From Trifolium pratense (Eukaryota > Streptophyta > Magnoliopsida > Fabales > Fabaceae): DNA of 64,000 nucleotides. Shown one piece after another: positions 46,850 through 56,160 of the stretch. The number at the start of each line of letters is the position of its first letter. The first letter of the stretch is position 1. The position numbers were made by a program, and so were the translations under genes. The stretch is taken from assembly GCF_020283565.1 (NCBI RefSeq), contig NC_060064.1, positions 4,610,001 to 4,674,000 of the forward strand, written 5' to 3'. Below the pieces are notes generated by a model. It ran no database searches. It was not told the DNA's origin and was given only the letters and a program-made list of their open reading frames with translations.

Positions 46850-47951
46850 CAAGGTTGTCAAAACCGGACCGGACCGGCCGGTCGAACCGGTCAAACCATG
46901 AACCGGAGGGTTTAGCGGTTCGGTTTTGCCTTAAAACCGGACAGCAAAAGAACCGGAAAAAAAACGTTCGAACCGGCTCGGAACCGGGCTAAACCGGTGA
47001 ACCGGCGGGGGCGGTTTGGCGGTTCTGACTTTTTTTTTTTTTTTATTTAAAAAACACCAAAAAAATTATTTGGTTTTTGGTTTGTTTGCATAGGCCAGAT
47101 TCAGAATCAAACTTCAACAGCCAAGGAAATAATACTTTTAATTAATTAAAAAAAAAACAACCAGTAAACAATCAAGATCTCTTTTTCTCAAACATCAAAG
47201 GAAACTCTTTCTCTTTTCTTCTCAAACAAACTCTTCATCTTCCACATGTTAGACTCTATTTTGCGTTTTTTTGCATGTTAAAAGAAACAAAAATGGAGTT
47301 TGGCATAAAAGAAGCTCCTTGATTTTATCTTCTTTCTCTGTTACAGAAAAATGGAAAGTAGAAATCATTATTATTTACTTGTTATGCTCTTTGTTCTTTT
47401 TGTGGTTGAGTGTGTAGATTTAATTTCAAAGTTGAGAAAACAGATTGTGAGAAGAAAGAGGAGATCCGATTTAAACATATGTATGAAAGACTAGATGAAG
47501 CAGCTGCTTTGTTACGGCAGTGTTATTGATTGGAGAAGAAAGAAAATATATATGACTAAATGAATTAGGGTTATTATTGGGCCTAGTATCTACCCAACCC
47601 ATTACCTTATCATTGGACATGTCATGCATTCATAAATTTTTCAGCAATGTATTTTACGTTTTTGTTTATTTAAGAAACATTCCTAAAATACTTAATTTTT
47701 CTCTTTTATTTGACTTCATATTGTCAATTATTGTATCAATAAATTATTACTATATATACTTTAAAAAAAATATAACTATATATAATTATTACTATAGTTT
47801 TTTCCATGTTATTACTATATTTCTTAATATAAATCTAAAAATATATATTTAATTAAAAACGGTCCGACCCGATTGAACCCCGGTCCGACCAATTAAACCT
47901 TGAACCGGTAAGCTCACCGGTTCGATGACCGGTCCGGTTCTGACAACCTTG
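46850..47951. mobile_element. Non-autonomous hAT-type element, 1.1 kb, 8-bp TSD
   Basis: Ends CAAGGTTGTCAAAACCGG and its inverse CCGGTTCTGACAACCTTG, with flanking AGTGTAAC at 46842-46849 and 47952-47959 (perfect 8 bp). The subterminal regions are unusually GC-rich and dense in ACCGG/CCGGT motifs, while the core is AT-rich. No transposase frame is present. Confidence 0.85.
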
Positions 47952-47959
47952 AGTGTAAC

Positions 47960-48504
47960 AAATCAATTTTGCAGATTAACTTCAACACAATCCAAATTTT
48001 GAAGAGTTAGCTTAGTAATGTCTTTGCTTATACAAAAGAAAAGTATATGGTTCTCTTCGCCAAAATCATTGTTCAGTCATTACTTCGGTGAATTGTTAGA
48101 TTTTGTCGATGATACATTCAACTTTGATTTTTAGTCATTAACCCGTCACTGGTTCAATTCTCCGCTTGTGAAACATCTTACTTAGTGTGTGTTTGGTTTG
48201 ACGGTGAAGAGAATTAAATTTACTCCACATGTGCTCTTTGAGAAAAAAATAAATATATTAGGTAAATGTGATATCTCAATTAAGTTTTCCTACCAAAAAG
48301 AGAAGAATCACACCAAAATTTCATAACATTTTTTATTGTCAAAAAATTCTAATATTATTATCTTGATTAGTTTTAAATTTCACGTATTCATTTTTTAGAA
48401 CTTAGACCAGCAAAGCAATAGCAACATCAAAAACATTAGACAATTAGTCATAGTCTCCAAATAGAGAAGAAAAATAAATTCTATCAAAATAAAAATAGAA
48501 GAAA
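47960..48504. other. Spacer
   Basis: AT-rich; no gene. A GTGTGTTTGGTTTG-type end at about 48186 may be a MITE fragment. Confidence 0.4.
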
Positions 48505-48806
48505 ACAACAAGGACTGGACAGAACAGTACATGACAAAACAAGATAATACAAGACAGGACAAACTTGTACTGGAAAGATATAGGACGATAATATTTTTAT
48601 ATTCGAAAATAAAATGGATATTTTCGTATTTTTTATATTTGTACTGTGGACAAAAAGTTGTCCCGTGGTTTAGTGAGGGATAAAAAATCTTGTTTTTGTC
48701 CTGTCCTTTGCTATCTAATTTGTCCAGTCCCATAACAAATTTCAAATCAAACAGAGTACAACAAAAGTTGTCCCGTCCAGTCCCCTGTTTTTAAGCAAAT
48801 CAAACA
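48505..48806. mobile_element. Diverged second copy of the 13.1-kb PIF-like MITE
   Basis: Shares GGACAAAAAGTTGT, GTGGTTTAGTGAGGGA and TTTTTGTCCTGTC with the element at 13098-13436 in the same order. It ends TTAAGCAAATCAAACATCG. The left terminus is not clearly preserved. Confidence 0.7.
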
Positions 48807-49242
48807 TCGACAAAGATAGGTAGCAACTATTTTGTCATTTTTTTTTTGGAATGCACTATTTTTTGTGCGATAATCCTCTCAGAGGAACTTTGGTAATTTA
48901 GAGATTGATTAGATTTTTTTTTTGGCATTATAGAGTTTGATTAGATTTAAGTAAAGTCCAACTTGTTCTATTTAAAAATTTTCGCCAGAATTTATTAATC
49001 ACTTGAACTCGATTAATTTATTTATATTACAGTTTTTTAATATACTCTGCATCTTCTATTGAAGAGAGTATTCAGTATAATTTTAAGATGAATTTAAAAC
49101 AATCTTTTTTACGTAAAGGCATATTTTTTTTTTTATGAGAGTAAAGGCATCTGTTTGTAACTATAAGAGATAAAGAATAATTGGCTAAAAAAAAAGGGAT
49201 AAAAGAATAATAATTTTATGTATTTTTTTGAGTTATCATGAT

Positions 49243-49480
49243 ATTGGTACGAAGTTTTCACCGTCGTTAGCCATGATTAATCTCTGTCGGAAAATCTGTG
49301 GGGTACACAAGATGAGTTCTCCCCTCACATCCGAATTGTTTCCATACGCTTAAGTCAGGAACTGAATCCCTGACCACATGCTTAAGGAATCGAATCCCCG
49401 ACCACATGCTTAAAGGGACCATATCCGAATTTTTTCCATACGAATAAGCAAGTAACCGAATTTTTTTGGACCAATTCATT
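49243..49480 (-). mobile_element. Possible SINE-derived repeat
   Basis: On the minus strand it carries two copies of GCATGTGGTCGGGGATTCGA / GCATGTGGTCAGGGATTCAG (B-box-like), followed by GGATGTGAGGGGAGAACTCA and TGTGTACCCCACAG. These resemble plant SINE bodies. No target duplication was established. Confidence 0.4.
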
Positions 49481-49957
49481 ATTGGTGTATTTGAATGTTT
49501 GTTATAGATAGATTTTTAAAGAGTTGGAATCTAAAAATAATAATCTACTAGTAATCTAAGAAAGAAAGATGATCATTAAAACCCCTTTTTGCCCTTTAAA
49601 CATTAATTTTTTCGTTTTTTTTTGCTCCTTGATTGAAGGTTAAACTTGGAATATTTGGCATAAAGTTCCCTCAATCATCCTAAGACCACTTTTTAGTGCT
49701 ATGACTTATTTGTCCTTCACTAATTCTCCTTACTTTACTTAAAAAAACACCAAAGATAGGGGCAATAATGTCAAATTCTATCCAAATTTTGGGGGCAAAA
49801 CACTTTAATTTGAATTTTAAATTTTGGATATCTCAAATCTCTCTTTTTCTCTGTCTTTGGTCTGTACCCTGTACACATTTCTCTCTTTCTTCTCACTTCT
49901 CATTCTCCATCTCTTCTTCTTCTCTCTCTTACGCCTTTCCATATTCAAAATATTCAA
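49481..49957. other. Spacer, pyrimidine-rich toward the right
   Basis: The T/C-rich stretch at 49830-49940 resembles a plant leader upstream of the ATG at 49958. No gene otherwise. Confidence 0.4.
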
Positions 49958-50024
49958 ATGACACAGAGAAAGCCAAGAACAGCGACGGGAGACGGTAGAA
50001 AGAAGAAGATCCATCTGAGAACCG
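49958..50024 (+). CDS. Candidate first exon of an unresolved gene
   Basis: ATG at 49958 begins MTQRKPRTATGDGRKKKIHL and runs into a good donor (ACCG|GTTAGT at 50024/50025), after a pyrimidine-rich leader. Possible downstream exons lie at about 50116-50157 (GTAG|AAGAAG...CACGG|GTTAGT) and around 50535 and 51006, but I could not join them into a convincing long protein. It could be a decayed gene or a noncoding transcript. No family recognised. Confidence 0.25.
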
Positions 50025-50360
50025 GTTAGTAATTTCCTTATAATCATATCTATCTCTATCTCTCTGCTGTGAAATTTATGGTTTATTCTTCTTTATTTTC
50101 TAAATCTCACCGTAGAAGAAGAATGCACAGGAGGAGGAAGAAGAAGAACTACACGGGTTAGTGATGAATGGATCTTTTCTCTAAAATCATCTCTATGAAA
50201 TCTGGACCATATGACAATTGGAGTTTCTTCTTTGTTTTCACATTCTTCATCTATTCACGGTAAAATATTCTTAATACTATCATATATTTTTTCTTTAGTT
50301 TATTACTTTTATTTTTTTGCTTTGTTTCTTTGTTGAGTTGAATTTATGCCTCTTTTAATT

Positions 50361-50519
50361 TTATGTTGTTCTATTTCAGTTTTACATACGCACATTATGT
50401 GTTTGATAAATTGTTGTAGTGGATTCTCATAAATGTTATGTTGTTTTATTTCGATTTTATATATGCACACCATGTGTTTGATAAATTGTTGTTGTGGATT
50501 CTCATAAATGTTATGTTTT
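50361..50519. repeat. 75-bp tandem duplication
   Basis: TTATGTTGTT.TATTTC...GATAAATTGTTGT.GTGGATTCTC is repeated at 50361 and 50436. A third, diverged copy lies at about 51399-51440, and ATGGAGGCCAAAGATC recurs at 50544 and 51315, so the region also shows a larger internal duplication. Confidence 0.7.
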
Positions 50520-50995
50520 TTTCTATTGATTGAAGCTAGCCGAAATGGAGGCCAAAGATCAAAGCTTCATCTACATCTTCATTTTTGGTATGAGTAGTCT
50601 TTCATTTTGTTTAAAATCTGAGTTGGATTTTAGATTTGAAGATTAGACCTTTGTTTTTAAAAGATGGACATATAATGAACCCCCTTTTTCATGTTTATAT
50701 TTTTTTCAAAGTAAAAGTTAACTTTTTGTAAGTATATGAGCATCTGCATTTGCAAGTTTAACCCAACAACTAACCTCTTTTCATGTATATTTTTCATTGT
50801 AGTTAAGGACCTATTTCATGAAAATGTCATGTTTACATTTTTTTTCAATGTTAAAAGTTTACTTTGTAATTATTATAAGTCTTTCGGCAGTTGGATATGC
50901 AAGTTTAGCTTTAAAACAACAAAAATTTGAATCTGCACAATGGGTCTTTGAAGGTTATTTTTGGGTTTTAACATAACATATTGTACACTGGCCAA

Positions 50996-51185
50996 TTGTG
51001 AATAACAGGAGACTTCTACTTCTACGATGATGGGACTATTGCATTGGTCTAAGAAAACAAAGAGATAATTACGCAGTTACACTCCAACTCTAACTTGTGA
51101 ATAGCAGGAGACTTTTACTTCTATGACGATGAGACTATTGCATTGGTTTAAGAAACAAAGAGATACTTACACTCCAACTCTAAAT
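50996..51185. repeat. 99-bp tandem duplication
   Basis: TTGTGAATA.CAGGAGACTT followed by GACTATTGCATTGGT and TTACACTCCAACTCTAA occurs twice, with period 99. Each unit begins near an AG that could serve as a splice acceptor. Confidence 0.75.
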
Positions 51186-51515
51186 CCCACAAAATCTGCC
51201 GAAAGTCTTGGTCTGGTAACTATCCCTCCCTTCCATTCTTTCTTATTACCTTTTTCAAAGTCATTTTGTAAGATTCAATTATTTATTTATTTTTGTCTGC
51301 GTTAAGCTTGAGGAAATGGAGGCCAAAGATCCTCTTTATTGTAAAATTTTCTACTACAAAATCCTCTTATTTGTTTCTTTGTTTGTGTTGGAATTTTTGT
51401 TGTTCTGTTTCAGTTTTATGTATACACACAATGTGTTTGATGAAATGTTGTTGGATATTCTTTGTGAAAAATTTTCATCTCTTCTTCTTTTTAATCCTGT
51501 CTTTGACTCATATTG

Positions 51516-52496
51516 CTCTAAAGCTGAGATCTAACGGCCACAAATTATTCGCAGTGATTTCGTGATAAAGTTGTTCGCTGTAAATAGCACAGTTGCAAAA
51601 AAAAATCATCATAATTGTATGCATCTTTTTACATTCCTCCAAATATAACTTATAAAATGAGAAAGTTTAGTGACTAATAGGTTCACTCTCACTTTTTATA
51701 ACCACCACCCCACATTCTTTTTCTACTCTAAATCTTAATATTTGACATTTTCACTCAATCTTTGAGCGAATTTCTACCATGGTGCTATGTATTGACATCC
51801 AATAATATTCATTTGTACTAATGTTTAGTTTTTGTTCTTCATTTGTAGGTTGAAAGAAATAACTTTTCAGTACAAATAGAATGTTATAATTGTATGAGTA
51901 ACAAAAAAAAAGGAAAACACTATATATAGCGAAAAATGCATCACGAAAAACATTACGACGCATATTGAGCTGTGTTGCACCCTTTTCACTTTTACTTGAA
52001 CCCACCCATGTTTTCCTCTAAAGCTGAGATCTAACGGCCACAAATTATTCGCAGTGATTTCGTGATAAAGTTATTCGCTGTAAATAGCACAGTTGCAAAA
52101 AAAAATCATCATAATTGTATGCATCTTTTTACATTCCTCCAAATATAACTTATAAAATGAGAAAGTTTAGTGACTAATAGGTTCCTCTCACTCTTTATAA
52201 CCACCACCCCACATTCTTTTTCTACTCTAAATCTTAATATTTGACATTTTCACCCAATCTTTGAGCGAATTTCTACCATGGTGCTATGTATTGACATCCA
52301 ACAATATTCATTTGTACTAATGTTTAGTTTTTGTTCTTCATTTGTAGGTTGAAAGAAATAACTTTTCAGTACAAATAGAATGTTATAATTGTATGAGTAA
52401 CAAAAAAAAGGAAAACACTATATATAGCGAAAAATGCATCACGAAAAACATCACGACGCATATTGAGCTGTGTTGCACCCTTTTCACTTTTACTTG
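51516..52496. repeat. 500-bp tandem repeat (two copies; third copy at 55792)
   Basis: CTCTAAAGCTGAGATCTAAC starts both units, at 51516 and 52016. The units are almost identical through CACCCTTTTCACTTTTACTT. A third copy begins mid-unit at 55792 (CAGTGATTTCGTGATAAAG) and runs to about 56160. It is separated from unit 2 by the truncated copia element, which therefore appears to have entered a copy of this repeat. No coding frame recognised. Confidence 0.88.
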
Positions 52497-52511
52497 ATTT
52501 TGAAGCCTTTG

Positions 52512-52760
52512 TCACAAAGTTGGCATATACTTAGAAGATTGTACTTTTAATCCTTTAACATTAAGAACATCTTCAATGGATGTGAAAGGTGGTGCTCCAA
52601 CTTTGCATATGCCAAGAATTTTTCCTTTGTTGTTGTCTCCATAAGTGACATAATCCTTGGCTTTAAACACTAGATTTGAAAATTTGTTTATACAAAAAAG
52701 ATTTAAAAATTTGTGTATATCTCCCGTCATATGCTTGGACCAACCACTATCAAGATTCAA
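52512..52760 (-). pseudogene. Copia protease fragment, frameshifted
   Basis: LDSGWSKHMTGD is the aspartic-protease region (the Cys usually after DSG is Trp here). AKDYVTYGDNNKGKILGICK continues the domain. The frame then shifts within the segment that should read LSIxQLCDKGF and ends at the repeat junction. It is a remnant of the truncated element. Confidence 0.8.
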
Positions 52761-52806
52761 GATACCATAGATTTGTAGTGGTCTTCAAGCAATCCTACAA
52801 AACAAA

Positions 52807-54552
52807 TTAAGTTTTGCTAGGTACCCAAATTGCTTTGGGTCCTTCATAATTAGTTCCTTTCTTTACCCACACATAATGCCCACTTGGTACGCTAAAATTT
52901 CTTACAAAGCAAGCATTAGGTGTATGGCCACTTATACCACAATAAAAACAAGTAGGAACAAAATTACTTCTATATCTAGGAACATAAGATTTCTTTTTAG
53001 GAAATATCTTCTTAGGATTATGATTAACTTTTTGTGCTTTATTCACTTTCTCTTTGGTGGATTGGTCAATTTCCTTAACAAAGATTGTTTTATTTGTACT
53101 TGGTTTGTCAAATTTAGAATAACCAAGTCCACTTTTATCATTAGAATGTCTTTGTTGACTAAGGATATTGTCCAATCCAACTTGTCCTTTTTCATACCTT
53201 TCAAAAACTCTTTTCAATTGGACAATTTGGAAGGAAAGTGAATCACACTCTTTGCATGTAAAATTCTGTTTTTCTTTTTCAAGAAAACTTTGTTTTTCAA
53301 TTTCAAAATTCATTTCCATGGTGTCAATCTTTTCTTCAAGAGATTGAATTTGTTTCTTTTGTGTTGACACCGTTTTATATAGAATTTTACATTCATTGAG
53401 TAATTCATTAATAGCACCTTGAAAATCATTATCATAAGAAGAAGATTTACTACTAACCTCTTCACATTCATCATCGGAATGATGTGATGCCATTAATGCA
53501 AGTTTTGCATATTCTTCGCTCTCCGAGTTGGATGATGAACTTACTTCATTATCATCCCATGCAATATAGGCTCTTTTGGGCTTCGACTCCTTTCTTCTTT
53601 TGAAACTACTTTTCTTTGCACGTTTTGGACAATCCGTCTTTATGTGTCCTTGTTTCCCACATTCATAACAAGTGATATTTTGTGTGGAAGTGGATTCGTC
53701 ATTAAATTTTTTTCTTTGATCAAATTTCTTTGTTTTGTCTTTTTTCAATAATTCCTTAAGTTTCTTGACAAGTACTTCTACATCATCATCTTCTCCACTT
53801 TCCGATTGAGACTCTTCATCATTACTATCATAATCTCTTGCTTTTGATTTTAAGGCGAGACTTTTGTATTTCTTCTCTTGCACTTCATGCTTTTCTAATC
53901 TTCCAAGTTCAATTTCATGTTCTTGTAGTTTACCAAATAAGGTTGCAGAAGTCATTTTGGAGAGGCTTTTCTTTTCTGATATTGCTGTTACCTTTGGTTG
54001 CCATTCTCTTGTCAATGATCTCAGAACTTTAAGATTTAATTCATCATTAGAGAATGTTTTTCCAAGTGCTTTTAAATGATTTGTCAAATGCACGAATCTT
54101 TTTTGCAAGTTGAGGATTGATTCTCCGGGCTGCATTGTGAATAATTCATATTCTTGACTCAAGGTGTTCAATCTAGATCTTTTAACTTCAGCGGTTCCTT
54201 CATGAGTTTCCACCAATGTATCCCATATTTCCTTTGCCGTTTCAGATGTTGAAATACGGAAAAATTCATCCATGCTAAGTGCACTTTGAAGTATATTGAT
54301 TGCCTTTTTGTCGTTGAGTACTTTTTTCTTATCATCCTCATCCCAAGAACTTTGGATTTTGGGTGTGCCTACACCATTTACAACACTCATAGGAATAAAT
54401 GGTCCATCAACAACAGCCTTCCATATACCATCTCCTTGTGCTTCTAAATGTGCCTTCATACGGATTTTCCAAAAATCAAAATATTCACCACTGAACAATG
54501 GAGGCTTGTTACTACTACCACCATCTCTAAAAGTCGGATTTGCGGAAGCCAT
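52807..54552 (-). CDS. Gag protein of the truncated copia element
   Basis: A 581-codon frame. The N-terminus (ASANPTFRDGGSSNKPPLFS, GEYFDFWKIRMKAHLEAQ) is the DUF4219/UBN2 gag type. A zinc knuckle CYECGKQGHIKTDC lies mid-protein, then an acidic-serine region, a coiled-coil segment (QKKQIQSLEEKIDTMEMNFE) and a second knuckle-like CFYCGISGHTPNAC near the end. It binds retroelement RNA and forms particles in related elements; without pol in cis it could only be mobilised by another copy. Confidence 0.88.
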   Translation of the reverse strand: MASANPTFRDGGSSNKPPLFSGEYFDFWKIRMKAHLEAQGDGIWKAVVDGPFIPMSVVNGVGTPKIQSSWDEDDKKKVLNDKKAINILQSALSMDEFFRISTSETAKEIWDTLVETHEGTAEVKRSRLNTLSQEYELFTMQPGESILNLQKRFVHLTNHLKALGKTFSNDELNLKVLRSLTREWQPKVTAISEKKSLSKMTSATLFGKLQEHEIELGRLEKHEVQEKKYKSLALKSKARDYDSNDEESQSESGEDDDVEVLVKKLKELLKKDKTKKFDQRKKFNDESTSTQNITCYECGKQGHIKTDCPKRAKKSSFKRRKESKPKRAYIAWDDNEVSSSSNSESEEYAKLALMASHHSDDECEEVSSKSSSYDNDFQGAINELLNECKILYKTVSTQKKQIQSLEEKIDTMEMNFEIEKQSFLEKEKQNFTCKECDSLSFQIVQLKRVFERYEKGQVGLDNILSQQRHSNDKSGLGYSKFDKPSTNKTIFVKEIDQSTKEKVNKAQKVNHNPKKIFPKKKSYVPRYRSNFVPTCFYCGISGHTPNACFVRNFSVPSGHYVWVKKGTNYEGPKAIWVPSKT

Positions 54553-54624
54553 TCTTGATCTTTTAGGAACAGGTTACCTATAACCCGCTCTGATGCCAAT
54601 TGTAAGTTTAAGAGTGCAACCTAA

Positions 54625-54626
<2 letters not shown>

Positions 54627-54655
<29 letters not shown>
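54627..54655 (+). repeat. 29-base G homopolymer inside the LTR
   Basis: An uninterrupted run of G between CCTAAGA and TGAATTAGG. Such runs can form G-quadruplexes and are prone to length error in sequencing, so the exact length may not be reliable. Confidence 0.85.
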
Positions 54656-54863
54656 TGAATTAGGTTATGAGAATTTTTGTTTATTTTTAGAGATGTTATG
54701 GTAGTTTTATTTTTCTTGAAGGTTTGTGATGAATATATGAATAAAGTGCAGAAAAATAAAAGTGCAGGGAAAGAGAAAATGGACACAAGAGATTTATAGT
54801 GGTTCCCCTAATGGTACGTCCACTCCCTTCACACCCCGTGAAGGATTTCACTATGATCTTTAT

Positions 54864-55012
54864 AAAGTGAAACAAGAGAACAATCTTCTCTCTTTCACTC
54901 TCTTGCTTCCAACAATCCTGGACAGCAAGGTGATTCCCCTTACAAAGTGAAACAAGAGAACAATCCTCTCTTTTTCACTCTCTTGCTTCCAACAATCCTG
55001 GATAGCAAGGTG
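54864..55012. repeat. 80-bp direct repeat inside the LTR
   Basis: AAAGTGAAACAAGAGAACAA through AACAATCCTGGA.AGCAAGGTG occurs twice (54864 and 54944) with minor changes. Confidence 0.85.
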
Positions 55013-55335
55013 TTCACACTAATTTGAATTTATACAAGAGTTTGGATACAAATTTGAGTATAGAGAATTTTGATACAACAAAATTCTAACAATATAACAA
55101 TTCAGTATTATTAAACTCTAAGTGCTCAGGAAACTTTTTAAAGAGTTTTTTGAAAGTTTTGATCAGAGAATTGTTATAATAATGATAATGAAAATGATGA
55201 GTTAGTTTCAAGAAAATTCTGATTGAAATTTATATTGAATAAAGACACCTCTTGGCAAATAATATGGCAATGTTTTGAAAGGATATAATTATGAAGAGGT
55301 GTGTTTTTACGTATCAGAATTTTTCAAAGAAACAG

Positions 55336-55525
55336 AGGTAAATCGATTTACCAAAAGAGGGAAATCGATTTCCCCTGTTATAACGTTTAAAAAAATTCCA
55401 ATTTACACTTAGGTAAATCGATTTCCTATATGGGTAAATCGATTTACCCTGTTGGTTTTCAGAAAGTTCAGAAACGACAGAGTGTATGTAAATCGATTTC
55501 CATACCAAGGTAAATCGATTTCCAT
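55336..55525. repeat. Six AAATCGATTT palindromes in three spaced pairs
   Basis: ATCGAT cores begin at 55342/55364, 55417/55438 and 55492/55514. Spacing within pairs is 22, 21 and 22 bp. Most are extended palindromes such as GGTAAATCGATTTACC or GGGAAATCGATTTCCC. Confidence 0.85.
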
Positions 55526-55791
55526 ACTTAAAAACTTGAAAATTTTCTAAATTAAAAAATACTTAAGATTGAAAAGGTGTATCATTGTTATAACAACTTT
55601 TAACTTATTTAAATGAAAGTTTATGAGCACCTAAAGCTTATAACAATGAATTATATATATTGTACCTATGAAAATTCTTCATGAACTTGATCGCCATCTT
55701 CAATCTTGAACACTTGATCATGACCAATCTTTTTCTTCTTTTCGCATGTTTGTCGTCATCAAAATAACTTCACTTTAGAAGCTTGTCTTCA

Positions 55792-56160
55792 CAGTGATTT
55801 CGTGATAAAGTTGTTCGCTGTAAATAGCATAGTTGCAAAAAAAATCATCATAATTGTATGCATCTTTTTACATTCCTCCAAATATAACTTATAAAATGAG
55901 AAAGTTCTCTACCAAAAAAAAAAAAAAAAAAAAAAATGAGAAAGTTTAGTGACTAATAGGCTCCTCTCACTCTTTATAACCACCACCCCACATTCTTTTT
56001 CTACTCTAAATCTTAATATTTGACATTTTCACTCAATCTTTGAGCGTATTTCTACCATGGTGCTATGTATTGACATCCAACAATATTCATTTGTACTAAT
56101 GTTTAGTTTTTGTTCTTCACTTGTAGGTTGAAAGAAATAATTTTTCACTACAAATAGAAT
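55792..56160. repeat. Third, partial copy of the 500-bp repeat
   Basis: Identical in most positions to 51550-51890 and 52050-52378. It is interrupted at about 55910-55937 by an A-rich insertion and a short re-duplication of ATGAGAAAGTT. Confidence 0.85.

Larger units (their letters stand above)
52497..55791 (-). mobile_element. Truncated SIRE/Maximus-like copia element
   Basis: Minus orientation: a 5' LTR (55791-54601), a primer site TTGGCATCAGAGC directly after it, a long gag frame, then the beginning of the protease. Homology stops at about 52497, so integrase, RT, RNase H and the 3' LTR are missing. The long LTR and large gag with two zinc knuckles fit the SIRE/Maximus group. One stop and a frameshift separate gag from the protease segment. 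Confidence 0.8.
54601..55791 (-). repeat. 5' LTR of the truncated copia element, ~1.19 kb
   Basis: Plus-strand ends TGTAAGTTTAAG...AGCTTGTCTTCA (TG...CA). The primer site GCTCTGATGCCAA ends just left of it at 54600. It contains a 29-G run (54627-54655), an 80-bp direct repeat (54864-55012) and six AAATCGATTT palindromes (55340-55521). No partner LTR is in the window. Confidence 0.78.

Noticed and set aside
53864..54583. Plus-strand frames opposite the second gag
   Set aside because: Antisense shadows with no protein features.
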